In this document: piece by piece, positions 5,513 through 6,865 of the stretch
How the letters are laid out: every line of letters starts with the position of its first letter
Numbering within the stretch: the first letter of the stretch is position 1
The notes under the pieces: generated by a model
The model's database searches: none
What the model saw: only the letters and a program-made list of their open reading frames with translations
What the model was told of the DNA's origin: nothing
Assembly: GCA_005787865.1 (NCBI GenBank)
Contig: SXZN01000065.1
Coordinates: 1 to 6,865 of the forward strand
Length of the DNA stretch: 6,865 nucleotides
Direction: 5' to 3'
Source of the DNA: Opitutaceae bacterium
GTDB taxonomy: Bacteria > Verrucomicrobiota > Verrucomicrobiia > Opitutales > Opitutaceae
Program-made: the position numbers and the translations under genes

Positions 5513-5905
5513 ATGCGCGGCGATAAAAAAACCAAGCTTTTGGCTAAACAGCTTTTCAAGCTGAGCCTGCGCGATGGCCAAGTGTCATCCGAGCAAGTCG
5601 CCGGCGTGTTAAGTTATATTGAGCAAGCCGCCCCTCGCCATGCCCTCGCGTTGCTCAAACTTTACCAGCAAGCTATCGTCACCGAGTTGGCCAAGTCCCA
5701 CGCGCGCGTGGAACACGCTGGTCCCATCAGCGCCACCACCCTGCAATTAATCGCCAGCGCGATGACCAAAAAATACGCGCGCCCCGTCACCGCCACCGCC
5801 CAACCGAACCCGCGCTTGTTGGCTGGCCTGCGCGTGCGCATTGGCTCCGATCTCTATGAGTCGTCCGTCGCTGGCCAACTCGCTACTCTTTCCCACGCAG
5901 TCTAA
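5513..5905 (+). CDS. atpH: Short F-type ATP synthase subunit delta
   Basis: Delta caps F1 and links it to subunit b. The C-terminal half matches the family: a helix-turn region ATTLQLIASAMTKKYARPV, then NPRLLAGLRVRIGSDLYESS, the counterpart of the family's DpsLiGGlxvrigd..DgS, then AGQLATL. The protein has only 130 residues, while the usual length is about 177-180, and the loss is in the N-terminal helical domain. An in-frame TGA at 5507-5509 rules out an upstream start, and atpF fills the sequence before it, so the shortness is not a start-site error. The usual DGS is ESS here. The position between atpF and atpA confirms identity. It lies 28 bases before atpA, with no Shine-Dalgarno. Confidence 0.88.
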   Translation: MRGDKKTKLLAKQLFKLSLRDGQVSSEQVAGVLSYIEQAAPRHALALLKLYQQAIVTELAKSHARVEHAGPISATTLQLIASAMTKKYARPVTATAQPNPRLLAGLRVRIGSDLYESSVAGQLATLSHAV

Positions 5906-5933
5906 CCCCGTCTCCTTTTAATTCCTCCTCCAG

Positions 5934-6865
5934 ATGAGCACCGTCGTTGAACAAATCGAACAGCAGATCGCCAAGCTTTCCAGCAAGGCCATCAAGAAGA
6001 ACACTGGCACCATCCGCGCAGTCGCCGATGGCGTCGCCAAACTCGACGGTCTCTCCGATGTCATGTATAATGAGATGGTGCAGTTTCCGGGCGGCGCCAT
6101 CGGCATCGCCCTCAATCTCGAAGCCGATGAAGTGGGTTGCGTCGTCCTCGGTGACGTCTCGCAACTTAAAGAAGGCGACGAAGTTCAGACCACCGGCAAA
6201 CTTCTCTCCGTACCCGTCGGTCGCGCCCTGCTCGGTCGCGTGGTCGATGCCCTTGGCCGGCCCGTTGATGGCAAAGGCCCGATCGATTCCAAAGAATTTT
6301 ATCCGGTAGAGAAAATCGCCCCAGGGATCATGGTCCGCAAATCGGTTAACCAGCCGCTCTTCACTGGGATCATGGCGATTGATTCCATGATTCCCATCGG
6401 TCGCGGCCAACGCGAATTAATCATCGGCGATCGCGGCACTGGTAAAACCACCATCTGTATCGATACGATTATCAACCAAGGCCGCATCAATAAAGTTGGC
6501 TTGGCCACGGGCGATAAGAGCTTCCGCCCTGTCTACTCCATCTACGTCGCGATCGGCCAGAAACAGTCCAACGTCGTTCGGACCATTGCCGCGCTCGAAG
6601 CCGCCGGCGCGCTCGAATATACGGTCATCGTCGCCGCCACCGCTGGAGACAATCCCGCCAACCAATACCTCGCCCCGTTCTCGGGCGCCTCGATCGGTGA
6701 ATGGTTCATGGAAAACGGCATGGATGCGCTCATTGTTTACGATGACCTTTCCAAGCACGCGGTCGCCTATCGCCAAATTTCCCTGATCCTGAAAAGGCCT
6801 TCCGGCCGCGAAGCTTATCCGGGCGATGTATGTTATCTCCCCAGCCGCCTGCTCGAGCGCGCCGC
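5934..6865 (+). CDS. atpA: F-type ATP synthase subunit alpha, 3' end outside window
   Basis: Alpha is the nucleotide-binding, mostly regulatory subunit of the F1 hexamer. The first 310 residues are visible and open to the window edge. GTIRAVADGVAKLDGL and IALNLEADEVG form the beta-barrel domain, and VPVGRALLGRVVDALGRPVDG follows. SMIPIGRGQRELIIGDRG leads into the P-loop GDRGTGKT (165-172), where most homologues have Gln in place of the second Gly. A short insertion at about 183-202 precedes IYVAIGQK, as in mitochondrial alpha. Walker B is ALIVYDD (265-271), then LSKHAVAYRQ and REAYPGDV. Residues 300-305 read CYLPSR where the family normally has FYLHSR. ATG 5934 fits the family start. A CCTCCTCC run (5924-5931), not a Shine-Dalgarno, precedes it. 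Confidence 0.96.
   Translation, partial: MSTVVEQIEQQIAKLSSKAIKKNTGTIRAVADGVAKLDGLSDVMYNEMVQFPGGAIGIALNLEADEVGCVVLGDVSQLKEGDEVQTTGKLLSVPVGRALLGRVVDALGRPVDGKGPIDSKEFYPVEKIAPGIMVRKSVNQPLFTGIMAIDSMIPIGRGQRELIIGDRGTGKTTICIDTIINQGRINKVGLATGDKSFRPVYSIYVAIGQKQSNVVRTIAALEAAGALEYTVIVAATAGDNPANQYLAPFSGASIGEWFMENGMDALIVYDDLSKHAVAYRQISLILKRPSGREAYPGDVCYLPSRLLERA

Noticed and set aside
5698..5711. 14-bp palindrome CCACGCGCGCGTGG followed by GAACA, resembling a stretched parS
   Set aside because: The CACGTG core is split by extra CGCG and the flanks do not match; it is explained by GC-rich codons in atpH.
5924..5931. CCTCCTCC, identical to the 16S anti-Shine-Dalgarno, just before atpA
   Set aside because: It is in the sense opposite to a ribosome-binding site and only two bases from the ATG; probably chance in a pyrimidine-rich leader.
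5883..6410. 175-codon open frame on the minus strand opposite atpA
   Set aside because: It is a shadow of atpA; the + strand frame has unmistakable alpha-subunit motifs and the minus frame has no recognisable domain.

Overview
The window is an ordinary-looking bacterial chromosome segment with all convincing genes on the + strand. It has two blocks. The first (1-3471) carries three tRNA-modification genes: the 3' part of mnmE, complete mnmG and trmB. The second (3748-6865) is the front of an F-type ATP synthase operon, atpB-atpE-atpF-atpH-atpA, with atpA cut by the window end. A 276-base gap (3472-3747) separates the blocks and probably holds the atp promoter.

The organism is a Gram-negative-type bacterium with moderate GC. 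Protein style suggests Verrucomicrobiota, perhaps the Opitutales side: a TrmB with motif EIGCGHGHFL, an MnmG with an extra FHVE-containing loop, an AtpB with a signal-like N-terminus and a short delta subunit. This assignment rests on recalled family resemblance and is tentative.

MnmE and MnmG form one complex that modifies U34 of certain tRNAs, and TrmB makes m7G46, so the first block is a tRNA-maturation cluster. In the second block, subunits a, c and b build the membrane Fo part, delta joins it to F1, and alpha is the first F1 head subunit. The c subunit looks proton-coupled.

The most notable signal lies inside a gene. A perfect 16-bp palindrome, TGTTCCACGTGGAACA (1598-1613), matches the chromosomal parS site bound by ParB. 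It sits within mnmG, in a loop that appears to be an insertion relative to E. coli MnmG. This suggests that the region is origin-proximal and that part of MnmG also serves as a centromere site. Other observations are a 200-base AT-rich island (about 30% GC, against 64% in the following 100 bases) across the mnmE-mnmG junction, no Shine-Dalgarno motif before any of the seven starts, hairpins before several starts, and a delta subunit of only 130 residues. I see no mobile element, CRISPR array, tRNA, rRNA or clearly novel multi-gene system.
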